From assembly GCF_004000945.1 (NCBI RefSeq), contig NZ_BIMF01000012.1:124001-188000 (forward strand): a stretch of DNA of 64,000 nucleotides. The letters run 5' to 3'. Position numbers and translations under genes: made by a program. Shown piece after piece: positions 1-8,418 of the stretch. The notes beneath the pieces were generated by a model. The model worked only from the letters and a program-made list of their open reading frames with translations. It made no database searches and was not told the origin of the DNA. The stretch's first letter is position 1. Each line of letters opens with the position of its first letter. The stretch comes from Paenibacillus lautus NBRC 15380 (GTDB lineage Bacteria > Bacillota > Bacilli > Paenibacillales > Paenibacillaceae).

Positions 1-280
1 GCATCGCTTCGCCGTATACGGTAAGTACGAAGGTCATTGTCAATGCACACCGGGATGTTCAAACTGGCCTGCAGCTTTTCCGGAACTCTCCCGGCAGATA
101 GCCTGTCATTTTGCAACTTCGTTTCCGAACAGTCGGCATCAAGCGATAGAGGAGGGAAATCATGAAGCTGGAGTTTATCGCGACGAATTAACGGACACTA
201 TATTGGCCGACCTGGACCGTATTCGACATGTCGATATGGCACCAGCGCGCCTTTTTCGTTCAAAAAACGGCGCAGGAAAA
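1..280. other. Left edge of the window, no gene assigned
   Basis: No recognisable gene. One plus-strand frame is open from position 2 to the stop at 484, but it runs through the terminator at 281-312 and into the antisense of the next gene, so it is not credible as a whole. A very short reading frame with an excellent ribosome binding site (GAGGAGGG, then ATG at 162) stops after nine codons at 191; it could be a gene remnant or chance. The end of a gene lying mostly left of the window cannot be excluded. Confidence 0.3.
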
Positions 281-312
281 GCGCCTCCTCCGTCGCATAA
301 CGGAAGAGGCGC
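281..312 (-). terminator. Rho-independent terminator of the GGDEF-like regulator gene
   Basis: A 12-bp stem (GCGCCTCCTCCG at 281-292 pairing with 301-312, one G-U on the minus strand) is followed on the minus strand by TTTT. It lies 25 bp past the stop codon of the regulator gene. Confidence 0.75.
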
Positions 313-337
313 CCGTTCCCAAAGCAATTTCGCAGCG

Positions 338-1669
338 CTACTCCAAAAACGTAAATCTGAAGATTTGCCTTGGCCTTCCTCTGGGCACCTTTTCGATTCC
401 AGCAATCTCGACCAGATCATTGTCGGTCCACAGCTGGAGCAGCCGATGTGCACTGCGGACGGTAATGTCCAGCAGGTGAGCTAGCTCATGGACCTTGTAT
501 TCATATTTACCCGAACGGGCACGCTGGTTCAGCAGCTTGCTTAAATAGGCGCTCGTCATTCCGGCGTCCTCTGCCCGCTTGATCAGCTCTGCATCCGTAA
601 AAGACAGCACCTCCTGCACAGGGTCTGCCATCTCCAGCGGTCCTATCAGCGTTCCATCCTCGCGGACAATAAAACAGGCGTTGCCGCCAACCTCCTTTGA
701 TTTCCGCATCGCAATGCGAGCATTGGTTCCCGCCATGCTCGCCGATTGGCCGAAACCCATGCCGATACTGAGCGAGATACCATAGGTTTTGTTCACGTCT
801 TTGGCCAAGGGAATCGTTTTGTAGCCGCCGGTTTCCCGTTCAAAGATGCCGCGCGTCGTGAAGAACAGATACTCGTCCCCGCCCAGATGGGTCAAATAGC
901 CGTCCAGCGATTCCACATAATCGAGCACCATCCGGTGAATATCCAGCTTCAGCTTCTGCACCTCGTGCTCATTATTCCGTCTTAACGCCTGGGTTCCAAA
1001 ATCATCTATATTGATCATCCCGACCACGATCTGACCTTCCCTGCTCCGGCGGGATGCCGTGGACAGCAAAGCCCGCTCCAGCGATACCACGATATCCTGA
1101 TCGGAAGGCAGCAGCCACTCATTAGGGACCCCAAGCCTCGTCAGCTCATGGGCCACCGATTCCACGCCCGTGAACGCAACGGAGCACCCGCCGGATTCAT
1201 AGTGAAGACGGTGAAAATCAATCAGCTTCCCCTTCGGGGCATAAGCCGGTCCATCGTAAATAACAGCTTGTACAGCCGGGATACCCAGATCCCTTATCGT
1301 CCGGACCACCATCGTCTCGGTTAAAGTATCCACCGATATGCCGCCACCCAGTCTTCCCCGCTGCCCGGCATGGAACAGCGCTTTATATAAACCCGCGTCC
1401 GTGACGGGGACATAATGCACAGGGATGAAGACCTGTCCAAGCTCCTTCACCTTGCGCTGAGACAGCGGATCCGAGAGGAACAACACCTCAACCTCGCCTC
1501 CGATCCGCTTAGCCAGTGCCGGCGCTTCGTCATCATCCTGAAAAACAAGCGGCACGGGGTCAAAGGAAGGAAAGGTTTCAATAACCTTCATGATTTTATC
1601 AACGATCGTCTGGGTTCCGATAATACCGATACGAATTTGCTGGACAGGAAGTTGCCTCCGCTCTACCAT
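338..1669 (-). CDS. Transcriptional regulator-like protein with GGDEF-like domain and C-terminal winged helix
   Basis: 443 residues, no signal peptide or membrane segment, so cytosolic. The first ~170 residues look like a Rossmann-type sensor domain (IGIIGTQTIVDK near the start). Around residues 215-330 lies a nucleotide-cyclase/GGDEF-type fold: the motif GGDEYLFF is visible, preceded by VGMINIDDFG, which matches the first metal-binding strand of this fold. The last ~70 residues (HELAHLLDITVRSAHRLLQLW, then RGRPRQIFRF) read as a helix-turn-helix with a wing. Inference: a DNA-binding regulator whose output is set by a nucleotide bound or processed by the GGDEF-like domain; whether it makes c-di-GMP is unknown. 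RBS AAGGAAAC precedes the ATG. It is monocistronic, with its own terminator. Confidence 0.6.
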   Translation of the reverse strand: MVERRQLPVQQIRIGIIGTQTIVDKIMKVIETFPSFDPVPLVFQDDDEAPALAKRIGGEVEVLFLSDPLSQRKVKELGQVFIPVHYVPVTDAGLYKALFHAGQRGRLGGGISVDTLTETMVVRTIRDLGIPAVQAVIYDGPAYAPKGKLIDFHRLHYESGGCSVAFTGVESVAHELTRLGVPNEWLLPSDQDIVVSLERALLSTASRRSREGQIVVGMINIDDFGTQALRRNNEHEVQKLKLDIHRMVLDYVESLDGYLTHLGGDEYLFFTTRGIFERETGGYKTIPLAKDVNKTYGISLSIGMGFGQSASMAGTNARIAMRKSKEVGGNACFIVREDGTLIGPLEMADPVQEVLSFTDAELIKRAEDAGMTSAYLSKLLNQRARSGKYEYKVHELAHLLDITVRSAHRLLQLWTDNDLVEIAGIEKVPRGRPRQIFRFTFLE

Positions 1670-1891
1670 GTTTCCTTCACTCCCATCTTTCCCATTGCCG
1701 AGAAGCCGCTTATCGGCAAGCCGGCACGGATACCTAAATCATACCCGCTACCGAAGATTTGGCAAGTGAAACGCAGTCTACCTGCATAAATGAATGCGCC
1801 CGGCGTACTGCCCGAGCGTTGACCTGGTGTCTCATGCGACAACCATCATGACACCGCGAGCCAGAACAAACACATACCCAAAAGCAACAAA
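1670..1891. other. Intergenic region upstream of the GGDEF-like regulator
   Basis: About 350 bp separate the regulator start (1669) from the end of the next minus-strand gene (2021). The right part holds the terminator at 1892-1912. The left part should carry the regulator promoter, but no convincing -35/-10 pair was identified. The plus-strand frame crossing it (1415-1789) is antisense overlap with the regulator. Confidence 0.4.
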
Positions 1892-1912
1892 AAAGAGCCA
1901 TTACGGCTCTTT
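1892..1912 (-). terminator. Terminator downstream of the AHSA1 gene
   Basis: AAAGAGCC (1892-1899) pairs with GGCTCTTT (1905-1912). On the minus strand the stem is followed by a run of T, about 110 bp after the AHSA1 stop. Confidence 0.75.
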
Positions 1913-2020
1913 AATAGGCTTTCTTTCCTGGATTATATAACGAATCCATAAATCATGACACTGCGCGGTCCGGGGCATGCTTGGGTGCTGTCGACCGTAT
2001 GCCGATTATTCACCATAAGG

Positions 2021-2473
2021 CTACCAGCCCAGATCCAGGGTCTTCCCCGTCTCCGCATAGGTCTTCAGAATGCTCATGACCATCCACCAGCTGTCCGCTG
2101 CCTTGGCGCGGGACGGATGATCCGGCGTGTATTGATCATTGACGAGCGTCAGCTTGGTACAATTCCCTACCGGCTCGAGGGTGAACGTAATGCGGGACTC
2201 CAGCTCCTCATGATTCGCGTAATACGACGGACCCGGATGCTCGGAGAGGCTCAGTGTCTTCTGCGGCTCATAAGCCAGTACATTCCCATAGACATGAACC
2301 GTCTCCTCCCCGTCATTCCCTGGTCCCACATAAGCGTAAGGCTCTCCTACTTGAAAAGAAGACCTCAGCTCACTCCCGAAAAAGGTGGCCCGCGTTCCCT
2401 CCGGCGAAGTTAAGACATCCCATACCTTCTCCGGCGAAGCTCCGATATAAAACTCATATTGTAACGGCTCCAT
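2021..2473 (-). CDS. SRPBCC / AHSA1-type (START-like) domain protein
   Basis: 150 residues, cytosolic. The start (YEFYIGASPEKVWDVLTSPEG) and the later ITFTLEPVGNCTKLTLVND are typical of the Activator of Hsp90 ATPase homologue 1-like family, a helix-grip fold forming a hydrophobic cavity. In bacteria such small proteins bind lipids or other hydrophobic ligands, or are stress-related; the ligand here cannot be read from sequence. RBS GGGAGG lies about 9 nt before the ATG. The gene is divergent from the AraC regulator at 2679 with about 200 bp between them. Such AraC/AHSA1 pairings are often regulatory, but that is inference. Confidence 0.8.
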   Translation of the reverse strand: MEPLQYEFYIGASPEKVWDVLTSPEGTRATFFGSELRSSFQVGEPYAYVGPGNDGEETVHVYGNVLAYEPQKTLSLSEHPGPSYYANHEELESRITFTLEPVGNCTKLTLVNDQYTPDHPSRAKAADSWWMVMSILKTYAETGKTLDLGW

Positions 2474-2678
2474 TTTAGTTTCCTCCCATCATGAAATATC
2501 CAGTAAGACCGGCTTGTCCTCCTGTGATATGATGATGTTATCAAGCAGCTGTGATCCAAGTATTGTAAAAATGCGACAGTCTGCAACCTGTGGAATCACT
2601 TCAAGCTCAAGTCCCGTGTGAGGGCCAGTGGTCCATCGTTCCAGGCCTGTTACGGAGTTATCGGAGGTGTTTATATCC

Positions 2679-3479
2679 ATGATTCAGTATCCTCATCAGC
2701 CCAGTCTCGGCATCTTGAACATGAAAAGAGCCGAAGAGAAGTTCCAGCTCCTGCGAGTTCCCCCATCCAGGGACCTTTCCTATTTCATCAAGCATTACTG
2801 GATCATTCATTGGGATTTAACCGATCAGGAGCCTCATCTGCAGGATGTTGTTCCTAATCCTTGCGCCAACATGGTTGTTCAGCCTCATCGAACCGCTTTC
2901 TATGGCGTATCCAGCACCAGGCACTCCCACCATCTGGAGGGCAGAGGGCAAGTATTCGGAATCAAGTTCAGACCCGGCGGATTCTATCCGTTCGTGAACA
3001 CGTCCATGGACCGTCTGACGGATTCCTCCATAGGAACCATGGAGATTCTCCAAGTCGAGCCCCATACGCTGGAGCAGCAGCTATTGACCGCAGAGGAGCC
3101 GGAGCAAAAGGTTAGGTACATGGAGGAGCTTATTCGCCGCATTCTTCCCGAAGAGGATGAACAGATCGAGCGGATTCATACCATGATCGATCAAATTCAT
3201 CACAACCGGGACATCATTCGGGTCGAGCAGGTTAGCGAATGGTTCCAGATGAGCCCGAGATCACTTCAGCGCCTGTTCAAGCAATACGTCGGAGTAAGCC
3301 CTAAATGGGTGATTCGCCTGTACCGGCTGCAGAATGCCGCCGAAATGCTCGATGGCCTGGATCATCAGGATGTGCTGGAGCTGGCCATGGATATGGGTTA
3401 TTATGACCAGTCGCATTTTATCCGGGATTTTAAAGCGGTGATCGGTAAAACGCCCGAAGTTTATATGAAGGAACGATAA
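2679..3479 (+). CDS. AraC family transcriptional regulator
   Basis: 266 residues from the chosen start. An upstream in-frame start at 2628 exists, but GGAGGTG at 2663-2669 sits 9 nt before the ATG at 2679. The N-terminal half (YFIKHYWIIHWDL, PNPCANMVVQ, FGIKFRPGGFYPF) matches the sensor domain common in AraC proteins of the DUF6597 type. The C-terminal ~100 residues carry the two helix-turn-helix motifs (VEQVSEWFQMSPRSLQRLFKQ and MDMGYYDQSHFIRDFK). It is followed after 19 bp by trmO, so the two are probably cotranscribed, and it is divergent from the AHSA1 gene. The inducer is unknown. Confidence 0.8.
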   Translation: MIQYPHQPSLGILNMKRAEEKFQLLRVPPSRDLSYFIKHYWIIHWDLTDQEPHLQDVVPNPCANMVVQPHRTAFYGVSSTRHSHHLEGRGQVFGIKFRPGGFYPFVNTSMDRLTDSSIGTMEILQVEPHTLEQQLLTAEEPEQKVRYMEELIRRILPEEDEQIERIHTMIDQIHHNRDIIRVEQVSEWFQMSPRSLQRLFKQYVGVSPKWVIRLYRLQNAAEMLDGLDHQDVLELAMDMGYYDQSHFIRDFKAVIGKTPEVYMKER

Positions 3480-3498
3480 ATCTAAGGGAGGTAACAGT

Positions 3499-3957
3499 AT
3501 GTATACGATACAGGCGATCGGAACGATCCATAACGAAAGAAAGGCCATTCAGGATGATTACTGGGGGGATGTCATCTCGGAGATCAAGCTGGGCGAAGAA
3601 TGGGATGAAAGCTCCCTGGATGGGATTGAAACGTTCAGCCACCTTGAAATCATCTATGTATTCCATCTCGTCCAGGACGACAGCATCCAATACGCGGCGA
3701 GACATCCGCGAAATAATCCGAGCTTTCCCAAGGTCGGTATCTTCGCCCAGCGCGGCAAGAACCGCCCCAACAAGCTAGGAGCCACCATAGTGGAGTTGGT
3801 AAGCAGAGAGTGCAGATCCGTTTTCGTTAAAGGGCTGGATGCCATAGACGGGACTCCCGTCGTTGATATCAAACCTGTCATGGAAGAATTTTTGCCGAAG
3901 ACGAAGACCAAGCAGCCCGAATGGGCTACAGACATCATGTCCCGTTACTGGGAATAA
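3499..3957 (+). CDS. trmO: tRNA (N6-threonylcarbamoyladenosine37-N6)-methyltransferase TrmO-like (TsaA family)
   Basis: 152 residues. The family folds as a small beta-barrel; the family signatures are visible: IGTIHNERK at the start, FSHLEIIYVFH, and RGKNRPNKLGATIVEL, followed by GLDAIDGTPVVDIKP. TrmO uses S-adenosylmethionine to methylate the N6 of t6A37 in tRNA-Thr(GGU). The protein is shorter than E. coli TrmO (about 235 residues) because the C-terminal extension is absent, as is usual in short TsaA-domain forms, so activity on tRNA is inferred. RBS GGGAGG lies 9 nt before the start. It follows the AraC gene closely and ends at the terminator 3985-4041. Confidence 0.82.
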   Translation: MYTIQAIGTIHNERKAIQDDYWGDVISEIKLGEEWDESSLDGIETFSHLEIIYVFHLVQDDSIQYAARHPRNNPSFPKVGIFAQRGKNRPNKLGATIVELVSRECRSVFVKGLDAIDGTPVVDIKPVMEEFLPKTKTKQPEWATDIMSRYWE

Positions 3958-3984
3958 TGATTAAGTACTTCATCCTACAAAAAC

Positions 3985-4041
3985 AACAGCGCTGCCGCGC
4001 CTGTCCTTGTGGTTCAAGGGACTGGCTTGGTCAGCGCTGTT
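3985..4041. terminator. Convergent terminator between trmO and the histidine kinase gene
   Basis: AACAGCGCTG (3985-3994) pairs with CAGCGCTGTT (4032-4041). The loop holds a second stem, CCTTG / CAAGG at 4005-4019. It lies between two convergent genes and can serve both strands. Confidence 0.6.
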
Positions 4042-4085
4042 TCTGTTGATCACATCATTCTGCATAACCTTAATCGTTAATCAGC

Positions 4086-5717
4086 TTAACTAGACGGGCT
4101 CTGACTCGAGATCGGCAGACTTATCTCAACCGATGTTCCCCGCTCTTCCTCGCTCCGGATGACGATCCGGCCATTGTGGCTCTCCATGATCCGGTGGACA
4201 ATCATAATGCCAAGGCCATTGCCGTCCGGCTTAGTCGTATGAAAAGGCTCCCCAATCCGCTGAAGCACATCGTCCGTCATGCCGGAGCCGTTGTCCGTAA
4301 AGATCACGCGTTGATATCCTTCCTGCACATCCAGATGAATGTGGATGTTCCCGCCATGCGGCAAAGCTTCCATCGCATTCTTCAGAATATTAAGAAAAAC
4401 CTGCTTAATCTGGTTCCGGTCACATAGAATCGTTGCATTCTGCCCGATGTTTTGGGTCATCTCGATCCCGCCAAGCTCCGCCTGAATGGCAAACAAGTGA
4501 AGCACCTCTTCCAGAATTTCACCGCAATCCTCAAGCTTACAGACCGCAGCCTGGGGCTTGCCTAGAATCATAAATTCCCCTACCATCAGATTGGCCCGCT
4601 CCAGCTCGGACATGATCAGGTCATAGTGCCGAAGACAGGCGTCCTTATTCGCTAGCTGGAGCATCCCCTTCACCGTGGTGAGGGGATTGCGCACTTCATG
4701 GGCTATGCTTACGGCAACCTGTCCGGCAAACACCAGCTTTTCCGTATTCCGCAGCACTTCCTCCGTACGCTTCATCTCTGTAATATCACGAAGAAAACCT
4801 ACCACCCGCATGAGCTGTCCCTCACGGCCATATGCAGGCTGAACATCAAGTATATAGTGATTCATGGTTCCCGATATCTCAAGCGAAAGCTCTTCTCCGA
4901 TGCAGATTTGCTGCCGGTGTATCACCCGCTCATAATACTCGCCAATCGGCTTAATACCGAACACCGTGCGGCCCACATATTGAGTGCGGTTTCGGGTGCT
5001 GTCGTCCGGGCACAGCAGGCTTAAGCTCGTTTCGTTCATCTCCAGAATCCGACCCTTTGCATCGGTAATGATCACGCCATAATGATTCGTTCCAAGGAGC
5101 ACCTGATTCAAGGTTTGCAGCTGCGTGTTCTGTTTGCGGGTAACCATCTCCCGTTCCAGGGAATCGGCCATCGTGCACAACAAAGCATGCAAATGCGGGT
5201 GAACAAACTCCCTGTTCGTCATTAGAGAGATCGTTCCTATGATCACCTTCCCATCCTCACCGTGAAAGGGGGCCGAATAACATGCCATGCGGTGAAGAAT
5301 GTGATGAAAATGGTCCTCTCCTATCAACGTAAACGGCCGCTCGTACCGGAGACAGAGATCAATTGAGCTTGGACCGTCTTCTTGGGAATAGCCTTTGCCC
5401 TCGGTGATCCCCAAATACCGGGCTGTTTCGATGATGGTCGGGTCCCCTTCCATATCAAGAATGAACCCCTCGTTATCCGTAATCGTAATCACGACAGGAT
5501 TTCCTGATCCGGAGGAAAGGAACTTATTCACGAAAACTTGAATCACTTCGATGTATTCTTTATATTTTGCACGCCTTGCGGCCAATACCTCATCATTCAA
5601 TCGATTCGTATGTGTTGGAAGAAGCTCCGGGTTCATCCCCTTGTCTATACACTGCTGCTTAGTTCGCTGAATGATCTCCTGATCGGTTATTTCACCACAT
5701 CGATTATCCAAAACCAC
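4086..5717 (-). CDS. Soluble sensor histidine kinase, GAF-PAS-HisKA-HATPase
   Basis: 543 residues from a GTG start (RBS AAAGGGG is close to it, so the exact start is uncertain). No membrane segment, so cytosolic sensing is expected. Residues ~50-190 resemble the GAF sensor of AcoR/DhaR-type regulators (GNPVVITITDNEGFIL, HRMACYSAPFHGEDGKVIIG). A PAS domain spans ~200-320 (YGVIITDAKGRILEMNE, VGFLRDITEMKRTEE). The dimerisation/phosphoacceptor motif is AHEVRNPLTT with His340. The ATPase domain shows N-box residues (KQVFLNILKNAMEA), DNGSGM and GNGLGIMI. No response regulator lies beside it, which is typical of sporulation phosphorelay-type kinases that signal to an unlinked Spo0F-like protein; that assignment is inference. 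Confidence 0.85.
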   Translation of the reverse strand: MVLDNRCGEITDQEIIQRTKQQCIDKGMNPELLPTHTNRLNDEVLAARRAKYKEYIEVIQVFVNKFLSSGSGNPVVITITDNEGFILDMEGDPTIIETARYLGITEGKGYSQEDGPSSIDLCLRYERPFTLIGEDHFHHILHRMACYSAPFHGEDGKVIIGTISLMTNREFVHPHLHALLCTMADSLEREMVTRKQNTQLQTLNQVLLGTNHYGVIITDAKGRILEMNETSLSLLCPDDSTRNRTQYVGRTVFGIKPIGEYYERVIHRQQICIGEELSLEISGTMNHYILDVQPAYGREGQLMRVVGFLRDITEMKRTEEVLRNTEKLVFAGQVAVSIAHEVRNPLTTVKGMLQLANKDACLRHYDLIMSELERANLMVGEFMILGKPQAAVCKLEDCGEILEEVLHLFAIQAELGGIEMTQNIGQNATILCDRNQIKQVFLNILKNAMEALPHGGNIHIHLDVQEGYQRVIFTDNGSGMTDDVLQRIGEPFHTTKPDGNGLGIMIVHRIMESHNGRIVIRSEEERGTSVEISLPISSQSPSS

Positions 5718-5956
5718 ATACCCCTTTTTATCATACTGCCACTTAATGTAACCTAACGTTTATTCTATCACTTTTATCGGCAGATGGAGCCTGCCAGTAA
5801 AACTTAATCGAATGTGAACATGGCAGCCTTCATCTTAACATTTATCAAGGTATACGGGATAAGCAGATATTTGGAAACATATTCTCATATTCTCCTCCTG
5901 TTTATGTAACTATTTACAGCAAATATCCGTTTAGGATGTAAAGGAGATGAGAATCC

Positions 5957-6568
5957 ATGTTCAAACCCAATATGGCTTACTTGTTCCTCATGGCCGTTCT
6001 ATTTCTTGTCACAGCCTGTTCGAGCAATCAAGCTGAAGCCCCGGCTCCATCATCTGAACTTCCGACAACTGCAGTGACGGACTACAACAGTACGGCGGAA
6101 AACGTATTTTCATTATATGAAGGAGAAGACATGAGTACCGAGGATAAAGTCACGAACATTCTTGCTCAATTGGAAGGCATGGACTGGACAGAATATAACC
6201 GCCTGAGCAATGGCAAAACATTGGAGACTCTTGAGCTGCTGTATACCCACCAGTCCCTTATCAAACCCGAACATTACAGGAGCCTGTTTCTGGCAACCAC
6301 CAATCTCGACGGTGCCTCTGCCGAACAATATGCCGCCATCGTGGGGGAATTGTTTACGAAAGACATGGAGGGCGTAGTTCAAACACTCGCCGATTTGAGT
6401 GACGATGCTAACAGGCAAAGCGTCATTTCCAGTATTGCGTATCAGCTCGGTTACCAGGATGTTTCACAGGTGAAACAAGAACTCGATCAGTGGCAAACGA
6501 AGAAGGCGCTGAATGATCACGAGAAGAACGTCATCGCCTCCCTGATAGCCGCACTCAACCATCCATAA
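5957..6568 (+). CDS. Putative lipoprotein of unknown function
   Basis: 203 residues. A lipoprotein signal peptide is clear: MFKPNMAYLFLMAVLFLV followed by the lipobox LVTAC, Cys at residue 21. It is therefore probably anchored on the outer face of the membrane. After a Pro/Ala/Ser-rich linker the mature part is mostly alpha-helical with acidic stretches (EDMSTEDKVTNILAQLEGMDW), without a domain I recognise. RBS AAGGAGATGAG precedes the ATG. It is divergent from the soluble histidine kinase and stands alone. Confidence 0.65.
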   Translation: MFKPNMAYLFLMAVLFLVTACSSNQAEAPAPSSELPTTAVTDYNSTAENVFSLYEGEDMSTEDKVTNILAQLEGMDWTEYNRLSNGKTLETLELLYTHQSLIKPEHYRSLFLATTNLDGASAEQYAAIVGELFTKDMEGVVQTLADLSDDANRQSVISSIAYQLGYQDVSQVKQELDQWQTKKALNDHEKNVIASLIAALNHP

Positions 6569-6675
6569 TACCAACACACCATCCTTACCCTGCCGTTAAC
6601 ATCTTGCGTCCGGACTCAAACGTTTCATAAGCCTTCAGCTATGTCATACGTCAAGAGATAACCGACAGCACCAAA

Positions 6676-6714
6676 AAAGAGCCGATCCAGGATCAACATC
6701 TTGGTCGGCTCTTT
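6676..6714. terminator. Terminator between the lipoprotein and aspA genes
   Basis: AAAGAGCCGA (6676-6685) pairs with TCGGCTCTTT (6705-6714). Flanking A-run (minus-strand T-run) makes it mainly the aspA terminator; it lies 25 bp after the aspA stop. Confidence 0.75.
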
Positions 6715-6738
6715 GTATCGATAAAACAAGGGTACACC

Positions 6739-8199
6739 TTATTGGTTCAGCAGGAACTCTTCTCCGGCAATGCCTGGGGATGTCATATGGTAAGGGTCCA
6801 GAATGACCTGGATCTGTTCCTCTGTCAAAAGCCCCTGCTCCAGAATAATCTCCTTGATGCTCTGGCCTGTCTTCTGCGCTTCCTTCACCAGTCTGGAGGC
6901 CACGTCATAACCCAGATGCGGGTTCAATGCCGTAATAATGCCGTAGCTGTTATCGACGAAGTACTTGCAGCGTTCCTTATTCGCTGTAAGATCGACCATC
7001 AGATTCTTGTAGAACACGTCCATGCCGTTCTTCAGGATTTTGAGGGAATGCATCAAGTTGTTCGCTGCGACCGGAACCATGACGTTAAGCTCGAATTGTC
7101 CGGCTTCGCATGCCAAACTGATCGTATGGTCATTGCCGATAACTTGAAACGACACCTGGTTCATGACCTCGGCCATCACCGGATTGACCTTGCCCGGCAT
7201 AATCGACGAACCTGGTTGTCTAGCCGGCACGTTCAATTCGTTCAAGCCCGCTCTCGGGCCGGAAGCCATCAAGCGGATATCGTTGCACATTTTCGAGAAG
7301 TTCACGGCGCACACTTTGAGAGCAGCCGATAATTCCATGTACGCATCGGTGTTCTGGGTGGCATCGACCAAATCTTCGGCTTGCTTCAAGGAGTAGCCTG
7401 TCTGCTCAATCAAATGCTGAACGACGCTGTGCATATAGTCCGGCGTTGCATTAAGCCCCGTACCTACGGCCGTCGCGCCCATATTAACGACTAATAAACC
7501 TTGCGCCGCCCGGTCGATCCGGTTGATGTCACGCGTCAGAACATTGGCATATGCCCCGAACTCTTGTCCTAGTCGAATCGGTACCGCATCCTGCAGATGC
7601 GTGCGCCCCATCTTGATGACATCGTCAAATTCCTTGGCCTTCTCCTGAATGCCGGCAACCAAGGTCCGGAACACCTCAAGCAGATCCTGCGTCAGACGGT
7701 AAGACGCAATGCGGATAGCCGTCGGGATGGCATCGTTCGTGGATTGCGACATATTGACATGATTATTAGGATTGCAGTAGAAATAATCGGCCTTCTGTTT
7801 CCCCAAAATCTCCAGTGCTCGGTTCGCCAAGACCTCATTCATATTCATATTGATCGAAGTACCTGCTCCGCCCTGGATGGAATCGACAATGAATTCGGAA
7901 CGAAGATTGCCCGCGATGATCTCGTCTGCCGCCTCTATAATGGCACTGCCTATCTTTTTCGGCAGCAGGCCAAGCTCCATGTTCGCCAGGGCTGCGGCTT
8001 TCTTAACCTCGCCCAGTGCAGAAATCAATTCGGCATGGATGGGTACTCCGCTGATCGGAAAGTTCTCTACCGCCCTAACCGTATTAATGCCGTAATAGGC
8101 TTCCACAGGAAGCTGTTTTTCCCCCAGAAAATCTTTTTCAATTCGATACTGCATATCCATGGACAACATCACCATCGCCTTTTGATTATTTTGTATCAT
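6739..8199 (-). CDS. aspA: Aspartate ammonia-lyase (aspartase)
   Basis: 486 residues from the ATG at 8199, chosen because AGGTG lies 6 nt upstream; a GTG three codons earlier overlaps that RBS. Catalyses reversible deamination of L-aspartate to fumarate and ammonia in the cytosol. The fumarase/aspartase superfamily signature GSSIMPGKVNPV is present with the catalytic serine loop, as are GGAGTSINMN, NHVNMSQSTND and GRTHLQDAVP. Similarity to the Bacillus enzyme (AnsB/AspA) extends over the full length (e.g. RIEKDFLGEKQLP at the start and MTSPGIAGEE near the end). No asparaginase gene is adjacent, unlike the ansAB arrangement. It has its own terminator. Confidence 0.95.
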   Translation of the reverse strand: MIQNNQKAMVMLSMDMQYRIEKDFLGEKQLPVEAYYGINTVRAVENFPISGVPIHAELISALGEVKKAAALANMELGLLPKKIGSAIIEAADEIIAGNLRSEFIVDSIQGGAGTSINMNMNEVLANRALEILGKQKADYFYCNPNNHVNMSQSTNDAIPTAIRIASYRLTQDLLEVFRTLVAGIQEKAKEFDDVIKMGRTHLQDAVPIRLGQEFGAYANVLTRDINRIDRAAQGLLVVNMGATAVGTGLNATPDYMHSVVQHLIEQTGYSLKQAEDLVDATQNTDAYMELSAALKVCAVNFSKMCNDIRLMASGPRAGLNELNVPARQPGSSIMPGKVNPVMAEVMNQVSFQVIGNDHTISLACEAGQFELNVMVPVAANNLMHSLKILKNGMDVFYKNLMVDLTANKERCKYFVDNSYGIITALNPHLGYDVASRLVKEAQKTGQSIKEIILEQGLLTEEQIQVILDPYHMTSPGIAGEEFLLNQ

Positions 8200-8325
8200 G
8201 CTTGTCACCTGTTATCATCCAGCTTGCCCGGATATATACAGAATTCTGCCTTCCAACTTGAAATCCTCTATAGCTTACGCGTTTTGTTAGAGAATATTGA
8301 ATGATATGTGCGAATACGCAAAAAA

Positions 8326-8365
8326 AGAGACTTTTTTTAAGTATAATTACCCAGAAAAAGTCTCT
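8326..8365 (-). terminator. Terminator of the OmpR-type two-component operon
   Basis: AGAGACTTTTT (8326-8336) pairs perfectly with AAAAAGTCTCT (8355-8365); on the minus strand the stem is followed by T6. It lies about 55 bp beyond the sensor kinase stop and upstream of aspA. Confidence 0.8.
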
Positions 8366-8418
8366 CTTACCCAATCGTGATGATTCCGTTCGTGAACAAT
8401 GCTTGGGGCACACATAAA

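Noticed and set aside
162..191. Nine-codon frame with a perfect ribosome binding site
   Set aside because: Too short to support as a gene; kept only as a note in the description of the left edge.
2..484. Plus-strand open frame from the window edge to 484
   Set aside because: It crosses a strong terminator and the antisense of the GGDEF-like regulator; no recognisable protein features and no sensible end point.
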